A stretch of 64,000 bases of DNA from assembly GCA_016873715.1 (NCBI GenBank), contig VGWF01000003.1, positions 19,293 to 83,292 on the forward strand, read 5' to 3'. The position numbers were made by a program, and so were the translations under genes. Below the pieces are notes generated by a model. The model did not search any database and was not told the DNA's origin. It saw only the letters and a program-made list of their open reading frames with translations. Source of the stretch: Lentisphaerota bacterium (lineage in GTDB: Bacteria; Verrucomicrobiota; Kiritimatiellia; PWTM01). Below, piece after piece: positions 53,210-63,873 of the stretch; the stretch's first letter is position 1; each line of letters starts with the position of its first letter.

Positions 53210-54508
53210 GTGAAGGTTGCCGTTGAGGATGCCGGCGCGTGCCGGAAGAAGCTTCGGATCGAGGTTCCCGCCGCGGACGTCGCCAAGGAGTATGATGAGG
53301 TCCTTACCGCCTTCGCCAAGGGCGCCAAGATCCCCGGGTTCCGCCCCGGGCGCGCGCCGCGGGACCTGGTCGCCCGCCGCTATGCGAAGGACATCGCCAG
53401 CGAACTGCGCAACAGCCTCGTGCCGAGCAGCTATCACAAGGCCATCGAGGAAAACAAGATCGACGCCGTCGCCGTGATCGACCTGGAGGAGCCGCCCCCC
53501 GCGAATCCGCTGCAGGACTTCGCATTCACGGTCACGGTGGACGTCCCGCCGGAGTTCACGCTGCCCGAGTACAAGGGGATCCCGGTGCGGGCGGGCGAGG
53601 TGGCGGTGACGGACGAGCAGGTCAAGGAGACGGTCGACGGCCTGCGTCGCCAGGCGGCGCGGTACGACGACGTGACGGACCGCCCCGTCCAGCGAGGCGA
53701 CCTCGTGCAGGTGGATTTCGACGGCGTGCTCGACGGCAAGCCGGTCGAGGAGGTCGGCGGCAAGGCGAAGGGGCTCGGCAAGGGGACGGGGCACTGGGTC
53801 AGCGCGGATCCCGACGCCTTCCCCCCGGGTTTCGGCGAGGGCCTGGAGGGCGCGGCGATCGGCGAGACGCGGACGATCCGCTCGGCCTACCGCGAGAACT
53901 TCCCGGTGCCCGAGCTGGCCGGCAAGACGGTGGACTACACCGTGGCGGTGAAGGCGCTGCGCCAGCCGGTGCTGCCGGAGATGGACGCGGAGTTCCTGAA
54001 GCGCTTCGAGGTCGAGACGGTCGACGCCCTCACGGCGCGCGTCCGCGAGCAGCTCGAGGCGGCGGCCAAGGGGCGCGACCGCGCCCGCCGGCGCGACGAG
54101 GCGATCGGGCACCTGCTCTCGCGCACGTCGATGGACCTGCCCGCGTCGCTCGTGCAGAAGCAGACGGAGCGCAACGTCTACAACCTCGTCCGCTCCAGCA
54201 TCCGCCAGGGCGCGGTGGAGAACCAGATCGTCGAGAACAAGGCGAAGATCTTCGAGAGCGCGAACCACAGCGCGACGGAGATGCTGAAGCTCCGCTACAT
54301 CCTTCACCGGATCGCGGAGGCGGAGACGATCGAGGTGCCGGACGAGGACGTCGCGACGGACATCCTGCGCCAGGGGCAGCAGGCCGGGGTCGACCCGGCC
54401 GGCCTGGTCAAGCGCATGAAGGACGACGGCTCGTTCGACGAGGTCCGCAACGACCTGCGCGAGGCGAAGGCGCTCGACCTGGTCGTCGATCTGGCCAACG
54501 CCCAGTGA
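53210..54508 (+). CDS. tig: Trigger factor chaperone/prolyl isomerase
   Basis: 432 residues, GTG start with an AAAGGA site. The ribosome-binding domain contains [20 protein letters not shown]. The FKBP-type PPIase domain (~155-235) has [15 protein letters not shown] and [20 protein letters not shown]. The C-terminal helical chaperone arms ([20 protein letters not shown]) complete the protein. It meets nascent chains at the ribosome exit. It heads tig-clpP-clpX, the standard order. Confidence 0.95.
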   Translation: MKVAVEDAGACRKKLRIEVPAADVAKEYDEVLTAFAKGAKIPGFRPGRAPRDLVARRYAKDIASELRNSLVPSSYHKAIEENKIDAVAVIDLEEPPPANPLQDFAFTVTVDVPPEFTLPEYKGIPVRAGEVAVTDEQVKETVDGLRRQAARYDDVTDRPVQRGDLVQVDFDGVLDGKPVEEVGGKAKGLGKGTGHWVSADPDAFPPGFGEGLEGAAIGETRTIRSAYRENFPVPELAGKTVDYTVAVKALRQPVLPEMDAEFLKRFEVETVDALTARVREQLEAAAKGRDRARRRDEAIGHLLSRTSMDLPASLVQKQTERNVYNLVRSSIRQGAVENQIVENKAKIFESANHSATEMLKLRYILHRIAEAETIEVPDEDVATDILRQGQQAGVDPAGLVKRMKDDGSFDEVRNDLREAKALDLVVDLANAQ

Positions 54509-54521
54509 CGGGGAGGAACGC

Positions 54522-55127
54522 ATGGACACGCGATCGCAGATCCTGATCCCGATGGTGATCGAGCAGACGGGGCGCGGCGAGCGCGCCTACGACATCTTCT
54601 CGCGGCTGCTGAAGGAGCGGATCATCTTCCTCGGCACGGCGATCAACGACGAGGTCAGCAACCTGGCGATCGCGCAGCTGCTGTTCCTGCAGAGCGAGGA
54701 CGCCGAGAAGCCGATCAGCGTCTACGTCAACTCCCCCGGCGGATCCGTGACGGCGGGGCTGGCGATGTACGACACGATCCAGTTCCTGAAGTGCCCGGTG
54801 CAGACCTACTGCGTCGGCCAGGCGGCGAGCATGGGCGCGGTGCTGCTCTCGTGCGGCGCCAAGGGCAAGCGGTTCGCGCTGCCGAACGCGCGCATCATGA
54901 TCCACCAGCCCTGGGGCGGCGTCGAGGGGCAGGCGTCGGACATCAGCATCCAGGCGAAGGAGATCCTCCGCCTGCGCGACCGGCTCAACGAGATCCTGGC
55001 CCACCACACGGGCAAGTCGATCGAGGCGATCGCGAAGGACACCGACCGCGACTTCTTCATGTCCGCCGCCGAGGCGAAGGACTACGGCCTGATCGACGAG
55101 GTCGTGCTCCCCCGCCCGCGCACCTGA
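54522..55127 (+). CDS. clpP: ATP-dependent Clp protease proteolytic subunit
   Basis: 201 residues with the catalytic triad Ser103 ([11 protein letters not shown]), His128 (IMIHQPWGG) and Asp177 (TDRDFFMS). The standard ClpP fold [17 protein letters not shown] is present. A strong GGGGAGGAA ribosome binding site precedes the ATG. It forms a tetradecamer with ClpX, encoded 14 bases downstream. Confidence 0.96.
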   Translation: MDTRSQILIPMVIEQTGRGERAYDIFSRLLKERIIFLGTAINDEVSNLAIAQLLFLQSEDAEKPISVYVNSPGGSVTAGLAMYDTIQFLKCPVQTYCVGQAASMGAVLLSCGAKGKRFALPNARIMIHQPWGGVEGQASDISIQAKEILRLRDRLNEILAHHTGKSIEAIAKDTDRDFFMSAAEAKDYGLIDEVVLPRPRT

Positions 55128-55141
55128 CCCGGAGGCCCGGC

Positions 55142-56406
<1,265 letters not shown>

Positions 56407-56410
<4 letters not shown>

Positions 56411-57978
56411 GCCCCCGCCGCGGCGCGATCCTGGCCGCGGCGCTGGCCGCGGCGGCCGCGGCCGCGGCGGCGCGCGAGGTGCCGGTCGTTCTCCTCCACA
56501 CGACCGACCTCCACGGACGCATCGTCAACGCCATCCCGAACGGCGACGACAGCCCCGACGCCGGCCTGCTGCGCATCGCGACGCGCATCCGCGAGATCCG
56601 GGCCGTCGCGCCCGCCGCGCTCCACGTCGACTGCGGCGACACGATCCAGGGCACGCCGGAGAGCCTGGCCACGCGCGGGAGGATCATGCTCGACGCCCTC
56701 GCCCGCGTCGGGTGCAACGCCTGGGTGCCGGGCAACCACGAGTTCGACTGGGGCCTCGACGTGCTGCGCGGGCTGGTCCGCGACGCGCCGTTCCCGGTGC
56801 TCGCCGCCAACATCGGCACCCGCGCCGGGGCGGCGGCGCCGGCGCTGCCGGGCGCGGTCGCGTGGACGATGGCCGAGGCGGACGGGGTGCGCGTGGCGTT
56901 CGTCGGCACGACGCACCCGGGCATCCCCGGCTGGCTGCTGCCGGACTACCTCGGCGACGCCGAGATCGGATCGTCGGTCGCGGCGGTGCGCGCGGTCCTT
57001 CCCGCGGTGCGCGCCGCGAAGCCGGACATCCTCGTGCTGATGATCCACGAGAGCGCGCGCGAGGAGGCGGACGTCGCCTCGCCGGGCGCCAGCGCCTTCG
57101 CGGCGCAGTTTCCCGAGTTCGACGTGATCCTCGGCGGCCACTCGCACGAGGCGGTCGCGGCGCGGTCCTTCGGAAGCACGCTCTACGCGCAGGCGGGCTG
57201 CCACGGCGCGTTCCTCGGCCGCGTCGACCTCCTCTACGACACCCTCGCGCGGAGGGTCGTCCGCAAGGCGGGGGTGCTGCTGCCGGTCGACGGCTCCATC
57301 GCGCCCGATCCGGACCTCGCCGCGGCGCTTGCGCCGGCGCTGGAGGCCGCGCACCGGGATCTCGACCGGCCGCGCGCCACGGTGCGCGAGCCGCTGGAGG
57401 GCGCGGCGCAGGCGACGCCGGGCGACGATGCCGGCGCGCGGCTCCTGCGGGCCGCGATCGCCGCCGCGTCCGGGGCCGAGGTCGTGATCCACGGGCGGCT
57501 GGCCGGGCATCTGCCGAAGCCGGGGCCCGTGACGGACCGCGACCTGTGGCGGATCGTGCCCTACGAGAACCGGATCGGCCTCTGCCACCTGACGGCGGCG
57601 GAGTTGAAGGAGATCCTCGAGGAGGCCCTCGCCCAGCCCGGCGACCGGCCGGTCATGGGCATCACGGGGCTCGTGTGCGACGTCGATCCCGCGGCCCCGG
57701 CGGGAAGCAGGGTCCTCCGGCTGACCCTGCCCGACGGCCGCTCGCCGCACGCGCGCCGCCGCTTCTCGACCGCCCTCAACAGCCACGTCCTCGCGACCGG
57801 CGGCCGCCGGTTCCCGGCCGTTCGCCGGCTGGCCTTCCAGCCGGAGTCGCGGCTCGAACTGACGCGGATCGATACGCGCGACGCGCTGCGCCGCTGGCTG
57901 GAGAAGCGGACGACGGTCGGTCCGGCGGACCTGCCCCCTCCGGGCTGCCGCGTCACGCGGACGGCGCCGGCGCGCTGA
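56407..57978 (+). CDS. 5'-nucleotidase/UshA-type metallophosphoesterase
   Basis: 523 residues. A signal peptide ([17 protein letters not shown]) precedes the metallophosphoesterase domain, with [24 protein letters not shown] and GGHSHE carrying the two-metal ligands. The C-terminal 5'-nucleotidase domain (~330-500) includes [49 protein letters not shown] and [11 protein letters not shown]. It would hydrolyse nucleotides or related phosphoesters in the periplasm. Its ATG overlaps the clpX stop, and its 3' end overlaps the convergent kinase gene by 26 bases. Confidence 0.87.
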
Positions 57979-59983
57979 CCTCCGGCGACGACCGCACGGG
58001 CGCGAGGGGAAGGATCATCGTGATCCGCGTCCCGCTCTCGCACGAATCCACCTGGAGCCGTCCGCCGTGGTCCAGCACGGCCCGTCGGACGATCGGCAGG
58101 CCGAGGCCGAGGCCCTGCGCCTTCGTCGTGCCGAACGGCGAGAAGATGCGGTCGCGGACGGCGGGATCGATGCCGCGGCCGTTGTCGCGGACCATCAGCA
58201 TCAGGTGATCGGCCCCGGCCTGGCGGAGGGGGTCCGCCGCGACGACGACGTGGAGGGTCTTCGGGTCGCGCGCCGACTCGATGGCGTTCACGACCAGGTG
58301 GGCCAGCGCCTCCGTCAGCGCCGCCTGGTCGCCGACGATCGCCGGCGCCTTCTCCGCGACGCACACCTCGACCCGGGCGCCGGGCGCCGAGACGCGCGCC
58401 CGCGCGGCCTCGACAGCCGCCGCGAGCATCCGCGGAACGTCCACCGTCCCCCACCGCGGCACGGGCGGATGGGCGAAGCTGTTGATCGCCTCGACGATTC
58501 TCTGGAGGCGGACGACCTCCTCGCTGACGAGCCCGTGGAACTCCTCGCGGAACTCCGGGTCCGCGTAGCGTTGCGGCAGGAGCTGCGCGTAGGTCTTGAT
58601 CGCGGTCAGGGGGTTGCGGATCTCGTGCGACATCGCCGCGGCGAGGTCGTTCCAGAACGCGGCCCGCTCGAGTTCCTCGGTGCGACGGGCGAGGCGTTCG
58701 CTCTCGGTGCGGTCGTCCAGGACGGCCACCGCGCCGAGGCATCCGCCCCCGTGCACGAGCCGGCGGCCGAGCGCGGCCACGGAGGCGCCGGTGCCGGGAT
58801 CGGTCCATTCCTGCGGCCCGGCGGTCTCGCCGCCGGCCAGCGCCCTCCGCAGAAGGTCGGCGACCCGGCCGCCGGCGGCCTCGACCGGCCGTCCGACGAG
58901 ATCCTGCGGCTGCAACCCCAGGACGCGGGCCGCCTCGGCGTTGCACAGCCGGATCGTGCCGTCCTCCGACGCCGCCAGGATGCCCGACGGAATCGACTGC
59001 AGCAGCGTCTCGGCCAGCGTCCGCTGGCGGGCGGCCTCCTCGTAGAGGTAGGCGTTCTCGATGATCGTCGAGACGTGGCCGGCGAGGACGGAGAGCTCCT
59101 CCAGGTCGGCGTAGGTGAACGGCGCGCCCGTCGCGCGGCGGCCGACGAAGAGCCAGCCGTAGACCCGCCCGCGCGCGAAGAACGGCGCGATGGCCTCGGC
59201 GCCCATGACGTCGAGGGCGCGGTTCAGCATCAGCCGGGGGTCGGGCCGCGCGATGTGCGCGAGGAGCTGCAGCGAGACGAGGTGGGAGTGGCGCTCCATC
59301 CAGCGGACGAGGGGGTCCTCGGCCTCGAACTCCGTCGCCCGCGTCGCCTCGAGGCAGCCGGCCCCGGCGCGGAGCCGGTAGCCGGACGACGCGGCGTCGC
59401 GCGCGAAGATGCCGACGCGGGAGAGCAGCATGGCGGCCGAGATGCCCTCGACGGTGCGCACGAAGAGCGAGCCGACGTCCTCGATGTTCCGCATCGCGAG
59501 CGAGAGGTGCCACAGCGGGGTGGCGCCGCCGACGCCGTACGACGCCCGTTCGCCGCGCAGCGGCGGCGCGGGCGTCGGCGACTCGGGCGACGACTCCTGG
59601 AGGCGGGCGACCTCGCGCCGCAGCTGGAGGCTTTCGAGTCCGCGCTCGACGAGCGACTGCAGCCGCCACAGGTCGGGGTCGAGATCCTCGGCACCGAACG
59701 CGCCCGACCGCATCGCCAGCCGGAGCGGGTCCGAGCGGCGGTCGCCGAGGGCGATGAACACCGTCTGCGGCCAGCGGCGGATGAACTCGAGGACCTGCTG
59801 GCCCCCGGCGCCGTCGCGCATGTCGGCGAGGGCCATCGCGGGGTCGTATTGGGCGAGCAGCCGGTCGAGTTCGTCGACGGACGCGGCCGGCAGGACGCGC
59901 GCCACCATGACGAGCGCGCCGCGGATGCGATCCGTGATCTGGGGGTCCCGCGTGTAGAGCAGCACGGTGGGGAGGAGGCTCAC
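57953..59983 (-). CDS. Soluble sensor histidine kinase with degenerate receiver, GAF and PAS domains
   Basis: 676 residues, GTG start overlapping the preceding stop. Residues ~5-110 look like a receiver fold (TVLLYTRDPQITDRIRGALV; Asp54 in LADMRDG), but the acidic pair after strand 1 is missing, so it may not be phosphorylated normally. GAF (~165-310), PAS (~325-425), H-box AAMSHEIRNPLTAIKTYAQL-like (His453), VNAIESA, DNGRGI and GLGLGLPIV follow. There is no membrane helix. It is encoded after a membrane kinase of similar H-box type (NtrB/AtoS-like group), so the two may form one signalling unit. Confidence 0.88.
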   Translation of the reverse strand: MSLLPTVLLYTRDPQITDRIRGALVMVARVLPAASVDELDRLLAQYDPAMALADMRDGAGGQQVLEFIRRWPQTVFIALGDRRSDPLRLAMRSGAFGAEDLDPDLWRLQSLVERGLESLQLRREVARLQESSPESPTPAPPLRGERASYGVGGATPLWHLSLAMRNIEDVGSLFVRTVEGISAAMLLSRVGIFARDAASSGYRLRAGAGCLEATRATEFEAEDPLVRWMERHSHLVSLQLLAHIARPDPRLMLNRALDVMGAEAIAPFFARGRVYGWLFVGRRATGAPFTYADLEELSVLAGHVSTIIENAYLYEEAARQRTLAETLLQSIPSGILAASEDGTIRLCNAEAARVLGLQPQDLVGRPVEAAGGRVADLLRRALAGGETAGPQEWTDPGTGASVAALGRRLVHGGGCLGAVAVLDDRTESERLARRTEELERAAFWNDLAAAMSHEIRNPLTAIKTYAQLLPQRYADPEFREEFHGLVSEEVVRLQRIVEAINSFAHPPVPRWGTVDVPRMLAAAVEAARARVSAPGARVEVCVAEKAPAIVGDQAALTEALAHLVVNAIESARDPKTLHVVVAADPLRQAGADHLMLMVRDNGRGIDPAVRDRIFSPFGTTKAQGLGLGLPIVRRAVLDHGGRLQVDSCESGTRITMILPLAPVRSSPEVSAPAPSA

Positions 59984-62484
59984 AGGATCCCCCCGGGCGC
60001 CGCCGGCTCGGCCAGCGGGAACGCGATGTGGAAGGCCGTGCCCTCGCCGACGCGGCTCTCGACGTCGAACGAGCCGCGGTGTTCCTGGATGATGCCGTAG
60101 GCGATCGCAAGGCCCAGGCCCGAGCCCTCGGACTTGGTCGTGAAGAACGGGTCGAACACGCGGGCGAGGTCCTCGGACCGGATGCCCTGCCCGGTGTCGC
60201 GGACCGAGACCCGGAGGCGGCTCACGCGCACCGGGGCCCCCCAGAGGTCCCGGTCGCCGGTCTCCACCTGTGCGACGCTCGTCTCCACCCGCAGCCGCCC
60301 CCCGGACGACATGGCATCCACGGCGTTAAAGTACAGATTGATGAACACCTGCTCAAGCAGGCTCGCATCCCCCTCGATCCGGTCGGTCGGCGCCTCGAAC
60401 GCGGTCTCCAGCGTGAGACCCTTCGACCGGAGGCGCGGCTCGACGAGCCGCAAGGTGTGTACGAGGACGGCATGGAGCTGCATCGGCTGCAGCGAGGCCT
60501 GGGCGGGGCGGGCGAAGTTGAGGAGGTGGTTGACGACCGTGTCGATCCGGCTGACCTCGCTCTCGATCAGCGGGCAGAAGGTCGAGCGGACCTCGGGATC
60601 GTCGAACGCGCGCGGCAGGACCTGCACGAACGTCTTGATCGACACGAGCGGGTTCTTGATCTCGTGCGCCATGCCGGCGGCCAGCGTGCCGACGCTCGCG
60701 AGGCGGTCGGCGCGGCGCATGCGGTCCTCCAGCCGGCGGAGCATCGTGGTGTCGTTGAGGACCAGCAGGGCGCCGAGCCGTCGCCCCTCGAGGCCGGTGA
60801 TCACGGAACTGCTCAGGCGCAGGTGACGGACCTCGCCGTCGGACAGGACGAGATCGGCATCGTGGACGCCCCGCCCCGCGGTCAGCGTCTGCTCCAGCGG
60901 CTCGGCCAGGCCCGGCGGGAGGGCGTCGATCCCCCGCCCCGCCAGCTGCGCGGCCGGGACGCCCAGGATCCGCACCGCCTCGCGGTTCAGCAGCGTGATC
61001 TTCCGGTCCGCGTCGCACGCAACGACGCCGCTCGAGAGGTTCTCCAGGAGGATCTCGTTGTAGAGCTTGGCCTCCTCCACGGCCGTGTAGAGCCGGGCGT
61101 TCGCCAAGGCGAACCCGAACTGCTCGCAGACACTGCGGACGTCCTCCAGTTCCCGGCGGCCGAACATGTGACCGCCCGATCTCGGTCCGAGAAGGACGAC
61201 GGTCTCAACCCCCTGAACCCCGAACACCGGCGCCGCGAGATGAATCCGGTGTTCGCGCATCCATTGAAGCACGACCTCGCGCCCCCTGTCGTTGCGCCCG
61301 CGCTCCACGCCATGTCGCGGCAGGGGATCGCCGCTCGTGGCGAGCCACGGGATCAGATGGCCGGAGACGGGGGGCGTCAACACCGATTCGGGGGCATCGA
61401 CCGCTGGACGGTTCGAACCGGGTCCGGCCCCGCACGCGACGATCCGGACCGAATCCACATCGACCAGTTCCTTGACGAGGTCAATGAACTCGCGATGAAG
61501 GCCGGCCACGGACTGGACCGACATCAGGCGCCGCCCCGACTCGCGCAGGAGGCGTTCCCTTCGCAGCGCGGACTCGCCGAAGACGAGCCTGGACACGAGG
61601 GGTTGGACCCTGGCGGACGCATAGGTGAGCGAGAAGGCCACGGCCAGGGCCGCAAGCAATCCCGCAGGAATCGTCCAGTCCTGGCCGATCATCGCACCCG
61701 CGGCCCGCAGGAGGAGGAAGACGACCACGTAGACCAGACTGAGGTATCCCGTGACCAGCGAGTACGAAAGCACCGTCTGCACGGCCTCGGCCACACCCAT
61801 CAGCCGGCGCGTGACGATGCCGTAGGCGATGATGGACGACAGCATCATGATGCTGACCGCATTGACCAGTGGGACCATGCGCGAGGTCCCGGTCGCCAGC
61901 GTCATGATCAGTCCGAGCCCCGTGCCGACCACAAGCGAACCTGCGGAACCGAGGATGATGTAATCCAGGGCGGACTTCTGCGCGTCGTGCAGCGTTCGCC
62001 GGTCGCGCCGGGCCGCGACGAAGAGCGCGACGATCTGCGCAACGAAGTAAGCCACGTACAAGGGGAAGAGCGGTCCGTAGCTGGGCTCCGCCACGCTGTG
62101 CGCGTCGGGGAACTGTACCGCCCGCACCAACCCGGGGTGGAAACTGATGACCGTGGTCGCCACGGCAAGGGGCAGGAATCCCCATCCCTGCCTGAGAACG
62201 CGGCCCAGCCCGAGATCGGGACGTCTCACGGCCATGCGAAGGAGATGGCATGTGGTGGGAATCAGGGCGGCAATCGCCGACGCCGTGCGGATCAGCAGGG
62301 AGGCCGTCCCCGAGTCGAGCGTGTGAAGCGTCAGCAGATTGCATGTCAGCCAGCCGGTGATCACCAGCGAGAGGAAGCCGTAGACGGCGTTCACGGCGCT
62401 CGCCGCGTTCGTGCGCACAACCCCGAGTCCCAGCATGGCGCTGGCCACCAGGGCGCCCGTTACGGCGATTTCGTTCAGCGTCAT
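59980..62484 (-). CDS. Membrane sensor histidine kinase with multi-helix N-terminus, GAF and PAS domains
   Basis: 834 residues. Residues 1-300 hold about eight to nine hydrophobic helices (7TMR-HisK / PrsK-like sensor region). GAF (~325-465), PAS (~475-585), H-box AAGMAHEIKNPLVSIKTF (His607), NAVDAMSSGG (N box), DTGQGI and GSGLGLAIAYGI follow. It belongs to the NtrB-like kinases without receiver. Its ATG overlaps the ketosynthase stop, and the next kinase starts inside its own stop. No response regulator gene is present in the window. Confidence 0.9.
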   Translation of the reverse strand: MTLNEIAVTGALVASAMLGLGVVRTNAASAVNAVYGFLSLVITGWLTCNLLTLHTLDSGTASLLIRTASAIAALIPTTCHLLRMAVRRPDLGLGRVLRQGWGFLPLAVATTVISFHPGLVRAVQFPDAHSVAEPSYGPLFPLYVAYFVAQIVALFVAARRDRRTLHDAQKSALDYIILGSAGSLVVGTGLGLIMTLATGTSRMVPLVNAVSIMMLSSIIAYGIVTRRLMGVAEAVQTVLSYSLVTGYLSLVYVVVFLLLRAAGAMIGQDWTIPAGLLAALAVAFSLTYASARVQPLVSRLVFGESALRRERLLRESGRRLMSVQSVAGLHREFIDLVKELVDVDSVRIVACGAGPGSNRPAVDAPESVLTPPVSGHLIPWLATSGDPLPRHGVERGRNDRGREVVLQWMREHRIHLAAPVFGVQGVETVVLLGPRSGGHMFGRRELEDVRSVCEQFGFALANARLYTAVEEAKLYNEILLENLSSGVVACDADRKITLLNREAVRILGVPAAQLAGRGIDALPPGLAEPLEQTLTAGRGVHDADLVLSDGEVRHLRLSSSVITGLEGRRLGALLVLNDTTMLRRLEDRMRRADRLASVGTLAAGMAHEIKNPLVSIKTFVQVLPRAFDDPEVRSTFCPLIESEVSRIDTVVNHLLNFARPAQASLQPMQLHAVLVHTLRLVEPRLRSKGLTLETAFEAPTDRIEGDASLLEQVFINLYFNAVDAMSSGGRLRVETSVAQVETGDRDLWGAPVRVSRLRVSVRDTGQGIRSEDLARVFDPFFTTKSEGSGLGLAIAYGIIQEHRGSFDVESRVGEGTAFHIAFPLAEPAAPGGIL

Positions 62485-63719
62485 GCCGCGGGGGGGTTCC
62501 GCAGGATGAGCGACGTATTGACGCCGCCCATTCCATGCGCGTTGATCATCACGTGTCGGCAGTCCAGCCGGCGGGGCTTCCCGGGCGCGTAGTCCAGATC
62601 GCAGTGGGGATCGGCATGCTCGTAGTTCGCCGTCGGCAGGATCCATCCGGTCCGCAGAGTCTGGGACGCCGCGACGACCTGCATGGGCCCTCCCGCGGAG
62701 AGGGGATTCCCGGTGCAGGCCTTGATGGAGGTCACGGGGATCCTGTACGCGTGCCGGCCGAAGACCCGCCGGATCATGGCGGTCTCAACGCGGTCGATCT
62801 GCTGGTCGCTGGGGCCGTGCGCGCACACGTAATCGATGTCGGACGGCAGCAGGCCCGCCGCACTCAGGGAACCCGCCATGGTGGCACCGAGACCGCTGGC
62901 CGGCCCCTCGTCGCCATCCATCTCCGAGAACGACGACACGAACTCCGCGTAGCACGTCGCCCCGCGATGGAGCGCGTGGTCGAGGCTCTCCACGACGACG
63001 ACCGCCGAGCCTTCGGCGAGGACGCCGCGATCGCGAAGCGCATCGAACGGGCGGCTCGCCTGGGAGGGCACCTCGTTTCGCGTGCTCAACATCCGCGCCG
63101 CGGAGAAGCCCGCCATCAGGCACGACACGACCGGTGCATCCGTGGCACCAGCCAGGGCAACATCGGCCCCGCCCCTGCGAACCTCCGTACAGGCCGCGGC
63201 GATCGCATCGATTCCGCCCACGCAACTGTTCGACATCGTCGCCAGCTTGGCGGGCAAGCCCAGGCTCTCGACCACGAGGCTTCCCGGCATGACGTTCACA
63301 CAACCCACCACCGAGGGCAGCATGCTCGGAAGGCCCTTGGCTGCAATCCGTCGAATCTCCCGTTCGATGAAGTCGAACCCCCCCATGCTCACACCCATGA
63401 AGACCGCAACCGGAACATCGCGATCGATGCTGTCCGGACCGAGTCCGGCGTCGCGCGCGGCCAGACCCGAGGCAGCAATCGCAAGTTGTGCCGTCCGCGT
63501 GATGTGGCGTGGATTGAGGGCCCCGCGGAGGAAGTCGCGCGGGTTGAAGGCCTTCACTTCCCCTGCGATCTGCGAATCCAGGCCCGTCACATCGCACAGC
63601 GTCACCGGCCCGATGCCGCTGCGGCCGGCGAGGAGGGACTCCCAGAAGGCGTCCTTGCCGATGCCGTTGGCGGCCAGCACGCCCAACCCCGTGACGACAA
63701 CTCGTCGTGGTCCGATCAT
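62481..63719 (-). CDS. Beta-ketoacyl-ACP synthase-like enzyme (FabF family) with Cys-His-Asn site
   Basis: 412 residues. KAS II fold: RRVVVTGLGVLAANGIGKD, nucleophile region TMSNSCVGGIDAI (Cys166), VCAHGPSDQQIDR (His301) and INAHGMGGVN. At the position of the second catalytic histidine (TGHLLGAAG in FabF) it reads TGNPLSAGG, with Asn338. Cys-His-Asn is the triad of FabH/KAS III, so decarboxylation chemistry may differ from FabF. No ACP or other fatty-acid gene is nearby, and it is co-transcribed with two kinases. ATG at 63719 has a GGAG four bases upstream; a TTG at 63758 is an alternative. Confidence 0.85.
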   Translation of the reverse strand: MIGPRRVVVTGLGVLAANGIGKDAFWESLLAGRSGIGPVTLCDVTGLDSQIAGEVKAFNPRDFLRGALNPRHITRTAQLAIAASGLAARDAGLGPDSIDRDVPVAVFMGVSMGGFDFIEREIRRIAAKGLPSMLPSVVGCVNVMPGSLVVESLGLPAKLATMSNSCVGGIDAIAAACTEVRRGGADVALAGATDAPVVSCLMAGFSAARMLSTRNEVPSQASRPFDALRDRGVLAEGSAVVVVESLDHALHRGATCYAEFVSSFSEMDGDEGPASGLGATMAGSLSAAGLLPSDIDYVCAHGPSDQQIDRVETAMIRRVFGRHAYRIPVTSIKACTGNPLSAGGPMQVVAASQTLRTGWILPTANYEHADPHCDLDYAPGKPRRLDCRHVMINAHGMGGVNTSLILRNPPAA

Positions 63720-63873
63720 TGGCTCCGCCCACGGGACCCCCTCCAGGTCCCGCTCCAAATTGTCTTTACAGCCCCCCGAACACTGCCTTTACTCTTCCCC
63801 GTGAAGCCTGTGCCGGTCGGGTGTCCCGCCGCGGACGCACGAGTGGCACAAGATCTGGTATATAAAGACGCGA

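Noticed and set aside
63857..63868. TATATAAAG as a promoter for the ketosynthase operon
   Set aside because: No -35 at proper distance on the minus strand except inside the insertion sequence; no convincing pair.
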